Shown piece after piece: positions 5,926-14,228 of a DNA stretch of 64,000 nucleotides; within the stretch, counting starts at the first letter, position 1; each line of letters opens with the position of its first letter. This stretch comes from an uncultured Lachnospiraceae bacterium (GTDB lineage: Bacteria; Bacillota; Clostridia; Lachnospirales; Lachnospiraceae), in assembly GCA_934432595.1 (NCBI GenBank), contig CAKRYR010000008.1, positions 1 to 64,000 of the forward strand, read 5' to 3'. The notes under the pieces were generated by a model that saw only the letters and a list, made by a program, of their open reading frames with translations, did no database searches and had not been told where the DNA came from. The translations under genes were made by a program, and so were the position numbers.

Positions 5926-8367
5926 ATGAGTTTTGAGTATGACAAAAGTTTTGATGAGAAATGGAATCAAAAATGGGAAGAGAATAACACATATAAGTTT
6001 GATAAGAATTCAGATAAAGAAAAGATTTATCTTTTAGAGATGTTTTCTTACCCATCAGGAAGCAAATTACATCTAGGTCATTGGTGGAATTATAGCTTAC
6101 CTGATAGTTGGGGAAGAATGAAGAGAATGCAGGGATATAATGTTTTTCATCCAATGGGATTTGATGCATTTGGACTTCCAGCTGAGAACTATGCTATTAA
6201 AACTGGTATTCATCCTAAGGATTCAACAGAAGCTAATATTAAGACAATGGAACAACAACTTAGAGGAATTGGTGCTACATATGATTGGGATTATGAGATA
6301 AAGACTTGTGAGCCAGAATATTATAAATGGACACAATGGATTTTCTTACAATTATATCATAAAGGATTAGCATATCGTAAGGAGGCTCCTGTTAATTGGT
6401 GTCCAAATTGTAAGACAGTATTAGCAAATGAGCAAGCAAGCGGTGGCGTGTGCGAGCGTTGTGGTTCAGAAGTTGAACAAAGGCCAATGACACAATGGTT
6501 CCTAAAGATTACAGAATATGCTGATGAATTAATAGAGGGATTAGATAAGATTGATTGGCCTGAAAAGACAAAGACTATTCAACGTAACTGGATTGGAAAG
6601 AGTAAAGGTGCTGAGATTACATTTGATGTAGTTGGAAGAGATGAGCAAATTACAGTATTTACTACTCGTCCTGATACACTTAATGGCTTGTCATATGTTG
6701 TCCTTGCACCAGAGAATAAATTAGTAGATGTATTAGTTACAGAAGATAACAAAGAAGCTGTTAGAGAGTACCAAAGACAAGCAGCATTATTAACAGAGAT
6801 AGATAGACAATCAACAGTTAAAGAAAAAACAGGTGTTCCAACTGGGGCATATGCAATTAATCCTCTAAATGGAGAAGAAGTTCCAATATGGGTTAGTGAT
6901 TATGTAATTGCTAGTTATGGTACAGGAGCTGTTATGGCTGTTCCTGGACATGATGATAGAGATTATGAATTTGCTACTAAATTTGGTTTACCAATTAAAC
7001 AAGTTATTACAGCAAAGAAAGATGAATTATCTGATTTACCATATTGTGAGAAAGATGGTTATTTGGTTAATTCAGGTAAATACACAGATATGACAGTTGC
7101 CCAAGCAGCAGATGCTATAGTAAGCGATTTACAAGAAATGAATCATGGAACATCAAAGATAAATTATAGACTTCGTGACTGGTTAGTATCTCGTCAACGT
7201 TATTGGGGTGCACCTATCCCAGTAATATATTGTGATAAATGTGGTACAGTGCCTGTTCCAGAGAAAGATTTACCAGTAGAGTTACCATATAATGTTCAAT
7301 TCAAACCAGATGGTAAATCACCTTTAGCATATTGTGAAGAGTTTGTTAATACGACTTGTCCATGTTGTGGAGGACCTGCTAAGAGAGAGACAGATACATT
7401 AGATACATTTGTATGTTCATCTTGGTATCAATTAAGATACACAGATCCTAAGAATGCTAAAGAGCCTTGGAATAAAGATACTGCAATGAAGATTGCTCCA
7501 GTAGATAAATATGTTGGTGGAATTGAGCATGCTGCAATGCATTTGATGTATGCAAGATTTGTATACAAAGCATTAAGAGATATGGGATATGTTGATGGAG
7601 ATGAACCATATATGTCATTAATACATCAAGGGACAATTCTTGGTGCAGATGGACAGAAGATGAGTAAATCTAAAGGAAATACTGTTTCTCCAGATGAGTA
7701 TATTGAAAAATATGGTTCAGATGTATTTAGAACATATTTAGCATTTGGTTTTGATTATAGACTTGGTGGACCATGGAGTGACTCAGGTATAAATGCAATA
7801 AGTTCATATTTTAAGAAAGTAGCTAATATGCTTGATGCATTTGATGGTTTGGAGAAAAAAACTGGTGACTATAAAGAAGATGAAGAATTAGAAGTTGTAA
7901 GACATAAGACAATAAAAGATGTAACTAGAATGTTAGATAATTTCCAATTTAACACTGTAGTTGCTAAAATGATGGAATTTAGAACAGCTATAGCTAATTA
8001 TCAAAAAGGAAAGAATCGTTCTAGTGAATATGAGAAGGCAGTTTTAGTAGATTTTGTTAAATTACTTGCACCTTTAGCTCCACACTATATGGAAGAAGTA
8101 TGGAGCAGATTTGGTAATACAGATTCAATATTTAATGTTAAATGGCCTGAGTTTGATGAAGCAAAGACTATTAGTAAAGAGATTGAGGTAGCTGTACAAA
8201 TTAATGGAAAGATTAAAGCAAGAATAATGATACCTGCAAATGCAGAGAAAGATGTTATGATAGATATTGCTAAGAGTAATGAGACAATAGCTAAAGAACT
8301 TGAAGGTAAAAATATAATCAAGGAAATTGCAGTTCCTAATAAATTAGTAAATATTGTTGCAAAATAG
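5926..8367 (+). CDS. leuS: Leucyl-tRNA synthetase
   Basis: 813 residues, the bacterial LeuRS length. The Rossmann domain carries the class I signature HLGH (49-52), in the setting YPSGSKLHLGHWWNY, and KMSKS near residue 577. Zinc-type cysteine clusters occur at CPNCK...CERCG and at CDKCG...CPCCG. The CP1 editing domain is present, with TTRPDTL and the conserved VPGHDDRDYEFA stretch that holds the editing aspartate. It charges tRNA-Leu in the cytoplasm and clears misacylated norvaline or isoleucine. GGAG precedes the ATG. It is a single-gene unit with its own promoter and a good terminator, directly after an operon ending in tRNA-Leu. Confidence 0.98.
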   Translation: MSFEYDKSFDEKWNQKWEENNTYKFDKNSDKEKIYLLEMFSYPSGSKLHLGHWWNYSLPDSWGRMKRMQGYNVFHPMGFDAFGLPAENYAIKTGIHPKDSTEANIKTMEQQLRGIGATYDWDYEIKTCEPEYYKWTQWIFLQLYHKGLAYRKEAPVNWCPNCKTVLANEQASGGVCERCGSEVEQRPMTQWFLKITEYADELIEGLDKIDWPEKTKTIQRNWIGKSKGAEITFDVVGRDEQITVFTTRPDTLNGLSYVVLAPENKLVDVLVTEDNKEAVREYQRQAALLTEIDRQSTVKEKTGVPTGAYAINPLNGEEVPIWVSDYVIASYGTGAVMAVPGHDDRDYEFATKFGLPIKQVITAKKDELSDLPYCEKDGYLVNSGKYTDMTVAQAADAIVSDLQEMNHGTSKINYRLRDWLVSRQRYWGAPIPVIYCDKCGTVPVPEKDLPVELPYNVQFKPDGKSPLAYCEEFVNTTCPCCGGPAKRETDTLDTFVCSSWYQLRYTDPKNAKEPWNKDTAMKIAPVDKYVGGIEHAAMHLMYARFVYKALRDMGYVDGDEPYMSLIHQGTILGADGQKMSKSKGNTVSPDEYIEKYGSDVFRTYLAFGFDYRLGGPWSDSGINAISSYFKKVANMLDAFDGLEKKTGDYKEDEELEVVRHKTIKDVTRMLDNFQFNTVVAKMMEFRTAIANYQKGKNRSSEYEKAVLVDFVKLLAPLAPHYMEEVWSRFGNTDSIFNVKWPEFDEAKTISKEIEVAVQINGKIKARIMIPANAEKDVMIDIAKSNETIAKELEGKNIIKEIAVPNKLVNIVAK

Positions 8368-8373
8368 AGAATA

Positions 8374-8409
8374 AAAAATCCCTTGCGAGAGAGTCGTAAG
8401 GGATTTTTC
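8374..8409 (+). terminator. Terminator of leuS
   Basis: AAAAATCCCTT / AAGGGATTTTT, 11 bp, with the tail forming a T run. Confidence 0.9.
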
Positions 8410-8571
8410 TATAAAAAACATGAATTGAGGGTGCATAGCTTGCGGAGAATAAAAAATTTAGTAATATTCCTTTCAAAGAGACTATTTATTATTTAGAAAA
8501 AGGACGATACAATATTTGTTTGAAATGTTATGCGAATTTATACAAAAATAGTAAGTTTATGCAGAAGTTTA
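8410..8571. other. AT-rich gap with nothing recognised
   Basis: Between the leuS terminator and the adenine deaminase promoter I find no gene, no purine riboswitch core and no long inverted repeat. Confidence 0.6.
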
Positions 8572-8600
8572 TTGACAATAGTGTCGAAAAGTGATAAACT
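8572..8600 (+). promoter_or_regulatory. Promoter of adenine deaminase
   Basis: Perfect TTGACA, 17 bases, TAAACT preceded by TGA (extended -10). The leader is about 95 bases. Confidence 0.65.
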
Positions 8601-8701
8601 TTCATACAATAAGAAAGGAAATGTGAACTTTTTGTGATGTAGTATCGTTAAATACGATTTGGTAGATGTCAAATCATAAAAGCTTCAGAATGGAGGTAAA
8701 T

Positions 8702-10510
8702 ATGGATAAAGATATTTTAAGAAAACGTATAGACGTTGCAGCAGGAAGAGCTTTGGCAGATATAGTTATAAAAAATGGAAAAGTAGTAGATGTTTATTCT
8801 GGTAATATTAGGGAAGCTGATGTGGCAATTGTTGATGGAATAATTGCAGGTATTGGTAACTATGATGGCAGAGAGATTATTTATGCTAAAGACAAGTATA
8901 TTGTACCAGGTTTCATAGATAGTCATATTCATATTGAGTCTTCTTATGTTACGCCAGAGGAAATTAGTAGGTTATTAGTTCCTCATGGAACCACAACTAT
9001 AATTGCAGATCCTCATGAAATTGCAAATGTAAGTGGAATAGATGGTGTTAATTATATGATAGAAGCAGCAAAAAAGGCTGTTCTTGATATAAAATATTTA
9101 TTACCTTCATGTGTTCCCGCTACTCCATTTGAACATGCTGGAGCTGTTATAGATGCAGAGAAAGTTAAAGAAGCTTTAGATAATGATAATATTATAGGCT
9201 TGGGTGAATTTATGGATTATCAGAGCGTAATTGATTGCCATGATGGTGCCATAGATAAAATAGAAGCTTTATTAGAAAGTGGTAAGGTAGTGGATGGTCA
9301 TGCACCAGGTATTGTCGGAATGGATCTGAATGCATATGCTGTTATGAATATTTTATCTGATCATGAATGTACATTAGTAGATGAGATGAATGAGAGAATT
9401 GCAGCAGGAATGTATGTAGCATTAAGAGAAGGCTCTGCAAGTAAGAATTTAAGAAAATTATTAGACGGTGTTAATCAATTTAACAGCAGAAGATGCATAT
9501 TGTGTTCTGATGATAGACAACCAAAAACTATATTTGAAAAGGGACATATGGAAAATCATTTACAGATATGCAGAGAAGAAGGCATAGATGAAATTACAGC
9601 CATTAGAATGGCAACATTAAATACCGCAGAGTGCTATGGCTTAAAGGATAGAGGGGCTATTGCACCAGGATTAAGGGCAGATATAACTATAGTAGATGAC
9701 TTAGATAATTTTAATGTTTCTAAGGTGTTTATTGAAGGAAAATTAGTTGCAGAAGATGGAAGATATTTGAGAAGAGTAGATAGATTAGATGCAAAACAAG
9801 TTGGCAATACTTTTAATGTTAAGGATTTTTCTATTGATAAACTTAGAATGCATCTTAATAATGATAAAGTAAATGTAATTGGTATTGAGCCAGGTAGCTT
9901 GGTTACTAAGAAATTAAAGGAAGAGATAAGAATTAATTTTGCAGGAGAGTTTATATATGATCCAAATGAAGATATAGTAAAAGTTGCTGTAGTAGAGAGA
10001 CATAAAGGCACAGGCAATGTTGCTTGTGGACTTTTAAAAGGATATGGCATAAAGAAGGGTGCTATTGCAACGTCTGTTTCTCATGACTCACATAATATAA
10101 TAGTTGTTGGTGTTAATGATGAGGATATGGCTATGGCAGTTGAAAAATTAATAGAACAAAATGGTGGAATGATTATAGTTTGTGAAGGAAAAGTTTTAGA
10201 ATCTATGCCAATGCCTATTGCAGGAATTATGAGTGATCAAAGTGGTGAGTGGGTTGACAGTAAGTTAAGAGCTATTCATAAGACGGCTATTGATGTGTTA
10301 GGTGTTAACAAAGATGTTGATCCAATAATGACATTATCTTTTATGGCCTTACCAGTAATTCCAGAGGTAAAGATGACTGATATGGGATTATTTGATGCGA
10401 ATAAATATGAATTTATTCCGGTTGAAATACAAGATCCAAAAGAGCAAAAAATGATAGAAAAAGCATGTGAAGATGTATATGGAATCTCTTTAAAGAGTAT
10501 AGTGTTATAG
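8702..10510 (+). CDS. ade: Adenine deaminase
   Basis: 602 residues, typical of bacterial Ade of the amidohydrolase superfamily. Metal-binding and active-site motifs are visible: PGFIDSHIHIESS (about 58-70), ADPHEIANV, the EFMDY segment, DGHAPGI and LCSDDRQP with the catalytic aspartate. The C-terminal third has the Ade-specific stretch ending in a PV-rich tail. It converts adenine to hypoxanthine and ammonia for purine salvage. The preferred start is the ATG at 8702, 5 bases after GGAGG; a longer frame reaching back 36 bases lacks a site. The next genes are signalling genes, and the 37-base gap leaves open whether they share its transcript. Confidence 0.93.
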   Translation: MDKDILRKRIDVAAGRALADIVIKNGKVVDVYSGNIREADVAIVDGIIAGIGNYDGREIIYAKDKYIVPGFIDSHIHIESSYVTPEEISRLLVPHGTTTIIADPHEIANVSGIDGVNYMIEAAKKAVLDIKYLLPSCVPATPFEHAGAVIDAEKVKEALDNDNIIGLGEFMDYQSVIDCHDGAIDKIEALLESGKVVDGHAPGIVGMDLNAYAVMNILSDHECTLVDEMNERIAAGMYVALREGSASKNLRKLLDGVNQFNSRRCILCSDDRQPKTIFEKGHMENHLQICREEGIDEITAIRMATLNTAECYGLKDRGAIAPGLRADITIVDDLDNFNVSKVFIEGKLVAEDGRYLRRVDRLDAKQVGNTFNVKDFSIDKLRMHLNNDKVNVIGIEPGSLVTKKLKEEIRINFAGEFIYDPNEDIVKVAVVERHKGTGNVACGLLKGYGIKKGAIATSVSHDSHNIIVVGVNDEDMAMAVEKLIEQNGGMIIVCEGKVLESMPMPIAGIMSDQSGEWVDSKLRAIHKTAIDVLGVNKDVDPIMTLSFMALPVIPEVKMTDMGLFDANKYEFIPVEIQDPKEQKMIEKACEDVYGISLKSIVL

Positions 10511-10547
10511 AGTTTAATAAATCATATAGTGAATGGAGGAAATTATT

Positions 10548-10907
10548 TTGACAATACAAGAAGTATATGAAAAAATAAATGGAGACTATGAAGATGTATT
10601 AACTCGTTTACCAAGAGAAGAATTAGTTAAAAAATTTGCTGTGAAATTTTTAGATGATCCAAGTTTTGATCAATTAGTTAAGGCTTTAGAAGAAGATAAT
10701 CAAGAAGAAGCTTTTCGTGCTGCACATACTTTAAAGGGTGTGTGTATGAATCTTGGATTTAAAATATTATATAAATCTACATATAATATTACGGAAGCCT
10801 TACGTCCAGGATACCCAAAGATATCTAAAGAAGAGCTTCATAATTTGTTCAAAAAACTCGATAAAGATTATAACATTGTAATTAATGGAATAAAAGAACT
10901 TGATTAA
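10548..10907 (+). CDS. Histidine-phosphotransfer (HPt) protein
   Basis: 119 residues: a free-standing HPt four-helix domain. The phospho-accepting histidine lies in AAHTLKGVCMNLGF (about residue 59-60), followed by the usual small residues. It would shuttle phosphate between receiver domains, and the operon holds two of them: the REC-HD-GYP protein and the hybrid kinase. I choose TTG at 10548 as the start because GGAGG sits at 10535-10539; the ATG at 10533 overlaps that site and cannot use it. It is the first gene of a four-gene signalling cassette; the gap to the next is 23 bases. Confidence 0.85.
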   Translation: MTIQEVYEKINGDYEDVLTRLPREELVKKFAVKFLDDPSFDQLVKALEEDNQEEAFRAAHTLKGVCMNLGFKILYKSTYNITEALRPGYPKISKEELHNLFKKLDKDYNIVINGIKELD

Positions 10908-10930
10908 AATCGGGTGGAATGGAGATTGTT

Positions 10931-13123
10931 ATGACGGCGTTTGACATAAAAGATTTGAAAAAAAAGGGCTTTAGTAATAATCAGATTAAGGAAATTAAAG
11001 AGGCAGTTGATTCGAATTTAGATATTTTAAAATATGTAGATAGTGGTTTTATGCCTATACAGATAGTAGAAATTAGGTTGGGTTTACAAGAAAATTTACA
11101 GGTTGAATTGTATGCAAATGTTGAGTTTGACTGGTTTCAGATGGAAGAAATAAGAAAAGGATTACATAAGGGAGTGGATGCTAAAAAGTACGCTAAAAAA
11201 AGTATTCCATTTGAAAAGATGCGCGAGATTAGGAAGGGATTAGAAGAACAATTAGATTTAACAATCTATTTAGAATATTCTGCAAAAATGATTAGAATTA
11301 TTAGAAAATCTATTTTGTCTAATGTTAACATTATGCCTTTTATAGAAGAAGGCTATGATACTTTACAATTATCTTATATAAGAGAATCCTTATCAAAAAA
11401 TATAAATATTGTCCCTTATATTTCTACAAAAATAAGAGGAACTGCAATTCGTGAGATAATGTTGGGCCTTGAAGAAGGATTAGATGTAACTCCTTATGCA
11501 AAGCCTATTTATTCATGGCAGCAGATGAGGGAAATTAGACTTGGAATAAGAAATAGAGTTGATATTAGTTTGTATACAAGTATATATTATAATTGGAAAC
11601 AGATGCGTGAGATTAGATTTGGTTTAGAGATGGGATATGATGTTTCTACTTATTGTAGTTATATGTATACAGCCAAGGAAATGAAAAAGAAACGTGAGTT
11701 ATTATTTAAAGAAGATGATGATGTATTTTTTGATGTTGATAATCAAGAGATTAGTTTTAAGAACAATAGTGATTTACTTGTAGAAATAAGTCTAAATGAA
11801 ATGGAATGTAGAGTTAAGATATTACATGCAGGTAAAAAGTATACTAGGGATAAAATATTATTAGAATTATTGAAAAATGGCGTTACTGAAGGAATAGATA
11901 ATAAAGCAATAGACAGATTAATTAACAAAAAGGGAAATGATGAATTTGTAGTAGTCGCTAGAGGTGATAAAGTTGTAGATGGTAAAGATGGCTGGTATGA
12001 ATTCTTTTTTGATACAGAGAATAAACGTAGACCTAAAATATTGCCAGATGGTTCAGTTGATTATAGACAGACACAGTGGTATCAGTTAGCAAATGTAGGA
12101 GAAAAATTAGCATATTATCATAGTGCAAAAGAAGGAAAGAACGGTAAAACTGTTAGAGGAAGAGAAATAATTGCTAAAAAAGGAAAAGAAATTGGAGTGC
12201 TTTCAGTAGATGGTTGCAAATTATCTGATGATATGAAGACATATGTTGCAAGTAAGAGTGGTAAGGTAGAGTTAGAAGAAACTAAGTTAATAGTAAAGGA
12301 TATATTTGAGATAGAAGAGGTAAATACATCAATAGGTAATATAGATTTTGATGGTAAAGTATATGTAAAAGGAAATGTCTATGCGGGAACAACTATAAAG
12401 GCTACTGGTGAAATTATTATTGGTGGATATGTTGAAGGAGCAACAATTATAGCTGGTGGAAATATAGAAATTCGTTCTGGTGTAAATGCTACTAAAAAGG
12501 GATATATAGAAAGTAAAAAATCAATTAATGGTAGATTTTTTGAAAATGCTTCTTTAAAGGCAGGAGAAAATATAAATGCAAATTATTTATTAAACAGTAC
12601 GGTTTATGCCATGGGAAAGATTATTATAGATGGCTCTAGAGGTTCTATAACAGGTGGAACGACATATGGACGATTAGGAATAGAAGTTTATAATATAGGA
12701 AATCCAACAAGGCTTAGAACACTTATTTGTGTTGGTGTTGATAATGAAATGATAGATAAATTGAAAAATATTGTAAGAAATATAAGAGAGGTTAAGAAAG
12801 AACTAGAGGTTTTAAATCATGCTTTTGAGGAGTTTAATAAAAAATATGCACCAGAGGAAAGAAATCTAAAGGATGTTTATATTAAGATTCAAAAAGCTCT
12901 AGGAATTTATAATAAGAAATTAAAAATATATATTGAGGAAAAAGAGAAGTTAGAGAACGATATTGAATTAGCAAAAAAAAGTAAAATAATTGCAAAGGGA
13001 AGTGTATATGACGGAACTATAGCTGAGATAGAAAATAGTCAGTTAGAAATTTCGGATTTAAATAATATTATAGTTCATAAAAATTATAACAAAATAGAAT
13101 TAGATACAGGAAATGGAGATTAA
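10931..13123 (+). CDS. FapA/DUF342 beta-helix protein with N-terminal 26-residue repeats
   Basis: 730 residues in three parts. Residues about 8-255 hold nine or ten copies of a helical repeat with a period close to 26, core pattern (Q)MxEIRxGLxxxxDxxxY. Residues about 290-600 are the DUF342/FapA-type region with many Gly- and Ile-rich short strands (GNVYAGTTIKATGEIIIGG and similar), suggesting a right-handed beta-helix. Residues about 610-690 are a charged coiled coil, followed by a final small beta part. DUF342 proteins are polymerising or scaffold-like and occur beside flagellar and signalling genes; no enzyme activity is established. It lies between an HPt protein and a c-di-GMP-type response regulator (5-bp gap to the latter), so a localising or scaffold role in that pathway is inferred. 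The ATG at 10931 fits GGAG; the ATG at 10919 overlaps it. Confidence 0.82.
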   Translation: MTAFDIKDLKKKGFSNNQIKEIKEAVDSNLDILKYVDSGFMPIQIVEIRLGLQENLQVELYANVEFDWFQMEEIRKGLHKGVDAKKYAKKSIPFEKMREIRKGLEEQLDLTIYLEYSAKMIRIIRKSILSNVNIMPFIEEGYDTLQLSYIRESLSKNINIVPYISTKIRGTAIREIMLGLEEGLDVTPYAKPIYSWQQMREIRLGIRNRVDISLYTSIYYNWKQMREIRFGLEMGYDVSTYCSYMYTAKEMKKKRELLFKEDDDVFFDVDNQEISFKNNSDLLVEISLNEMECRVKILHAGKKYTRDKILLELLKNGVTEGIDNKAIDRLINKKGNDEFVVVARGDKVVDGKDGWYEFFFDTENKRRPKILPDGSVDYRQTQWYQLANVGEKLAYYHSAKEGKNGKTVRGREIIAKKGKEIGVLSVDGCKLSDDMKTYVASKSGKVELEETKLIVKDIFEIEEVNTSIGNIDFDGKVYVKGNVYAGTTIKATGEIIIGGYVEGATIIAGGNIEIRSGVNATKKGYIESKKSINGRFFENASLKAGENINANYLLNSTVYAMGKIIIDGSRGSITGGTTYGRLGIEVYNIGNPTRLRTLICVGVDNEMIDKLKNIVRNIREVKKELEVLNHAFEEFNKKYAPEERNLKDVYIKIQKALGIYNKKLKIYIEEKEKLENDIELAKKSKIIAKGSVYDGTIAEIENSQLEISDLNNIIVHKNYNKIELDTGNGD

Positions 13124-13128
13124 TTATT

Positions 13129-14205
13129 ATGGATAAAAAAGTACTGATAGTAGATGATTCAGAAATTAATCGTGATATATTGAATGAAATTGTGTCAGAT
13201 AAATATGAAACATTACAGGCGGAAAATGGTAAGGAAGCTGTAGTTATATTAGATAATAATATAGATGATATTGTTGTGGTTTTACTTGATTTATATATGC
13301 CTATTATGGATGGATTTCAAGTGCTTCAGATAATGAGTACAAAGCAATGGATAGGTAAGATCCCTGTGCTTGTGATAAGTAGTGAAACATCAGTAGATAT
13401 TGAGAAAAAATGTTTTAAATATGGAATATCAGATTTTATTCACAAACCTTTTGACTATGAATTGATAACTAAGAGACTTGATAATGTTGTTAACTTATAT
13501 GAGCTAAGAAATAATTTAGAAGAAAAAGTAGATAAACAGACAATTGCAATTAAGAAACAATATAAGTTATTGGTTTATCAAGCAGAAAAGATGAAGAGAA
13601 CAAATGATAAAATTGTGGAGGTTTTAGGTTCAGTAGTTGAGTGTAGAGATTACCAAGATGATACACATGTTAAGCATGTTAGAGCATTTACAAGAATACT
13701 TGCTAATAGAATGATGGCAATGTATCCAGAGTATGAGATTACAGAAGAATTGGTTAAAAGTTATGAATTGGCAAGTGTTCTACATGATATAGGGAAAATA
13801 TCTATACCAGATAGTATACTGTTAAAACCAGCTAAACTTGATGATAATGAAAAGGAATTAATGAAGTCTCATACATTAAGAGGATGTGAGATAATTGAAA
13901 GTTTTAATGGAGCAATGGGAAGTGATGTAGAAGAGATTATGTATAATGTATGCAGAAATCATCATGAGAGATATGATGGTAGAGGATATCCAGATGGTTT
14001 AAAAGGAGAAAAAATCCCTATAGAAGCACAGATAGTTTCAATTGCTGATGCTTATGATGAATTAATAAGTGAGAGAATATATAAGAATGCATCATCCAGA
14101 GAAGATGCATTTGAAATGATTATGACAGGGGAATGTGGAGTTTTTTCACCTAAGCTTTTAGAATGTTTTAGACTCTCAAGGACGGAAATTGAGGAAATAT
14201 TATAG
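13129..14205 (+). CDS. Response regulator with HD-GYP output domain
   Basis: 358 residues. The receiver domain (1-120) has the acidic pair in VDDSE, phospho-acceptor D54 in LLDLYMP, and the KP motif in HKPFD. A short coiled coil leads to an HD-GYP domain with LHDIGK (about 217-222), HTLRG, NHHERYDGRGYPDGL (the GYP motif at about 285) and ADAYDEL. HD-GYP proteins of this layout are usually phosphodiesterases that degrade c-di-GMP to pGpG or GMP. All HD ligands seem present, so activity is expected. It sits 5 bases after the FapA-like gene and 23 before the hybrid kinase, which is its most likely phosphate source through the HPt protein. Confidence 0.93.
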   Translation: MDKKVLIVDDSEINRDILNEIVSDKYETLQAENGKEAVVILDNNIDDIVVVLLDLYMPIMDGFQVLQIMSTKQWIGKIPVLVISSETSVDIEKKCFKYGISDFIHKPFDYELITKRLDNVVNLYELRNNLEEKVDKQTIAIKKQYKLLVYQAEKMKRTNDKIVEVLGSVVECRDYQDDTHVKHVRAFTRILANRMMAMYPEYEITEELVKSYELASVLHDIGKISIPDSILLKPAKLDDNEKELMKSHTLRGCEIIESFNGAMGSDVEEIMYNVCRNHHERYDGRGYPDGLKGEKIPIEAQIVSIADAYDELISERIYKNASSREDAFEMIMTGECGVFSPKLLECFRLSRTEIEEIL

Positions 14206-14228
14206 AATAAGTAGAAAAGAGGATAAAA

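Noticed and set aside
8410..8701. Purine riboswitch before adenine deaminase
   Set aside because: None of the conserved purine-aptamer core is present; only a promoter is seen.
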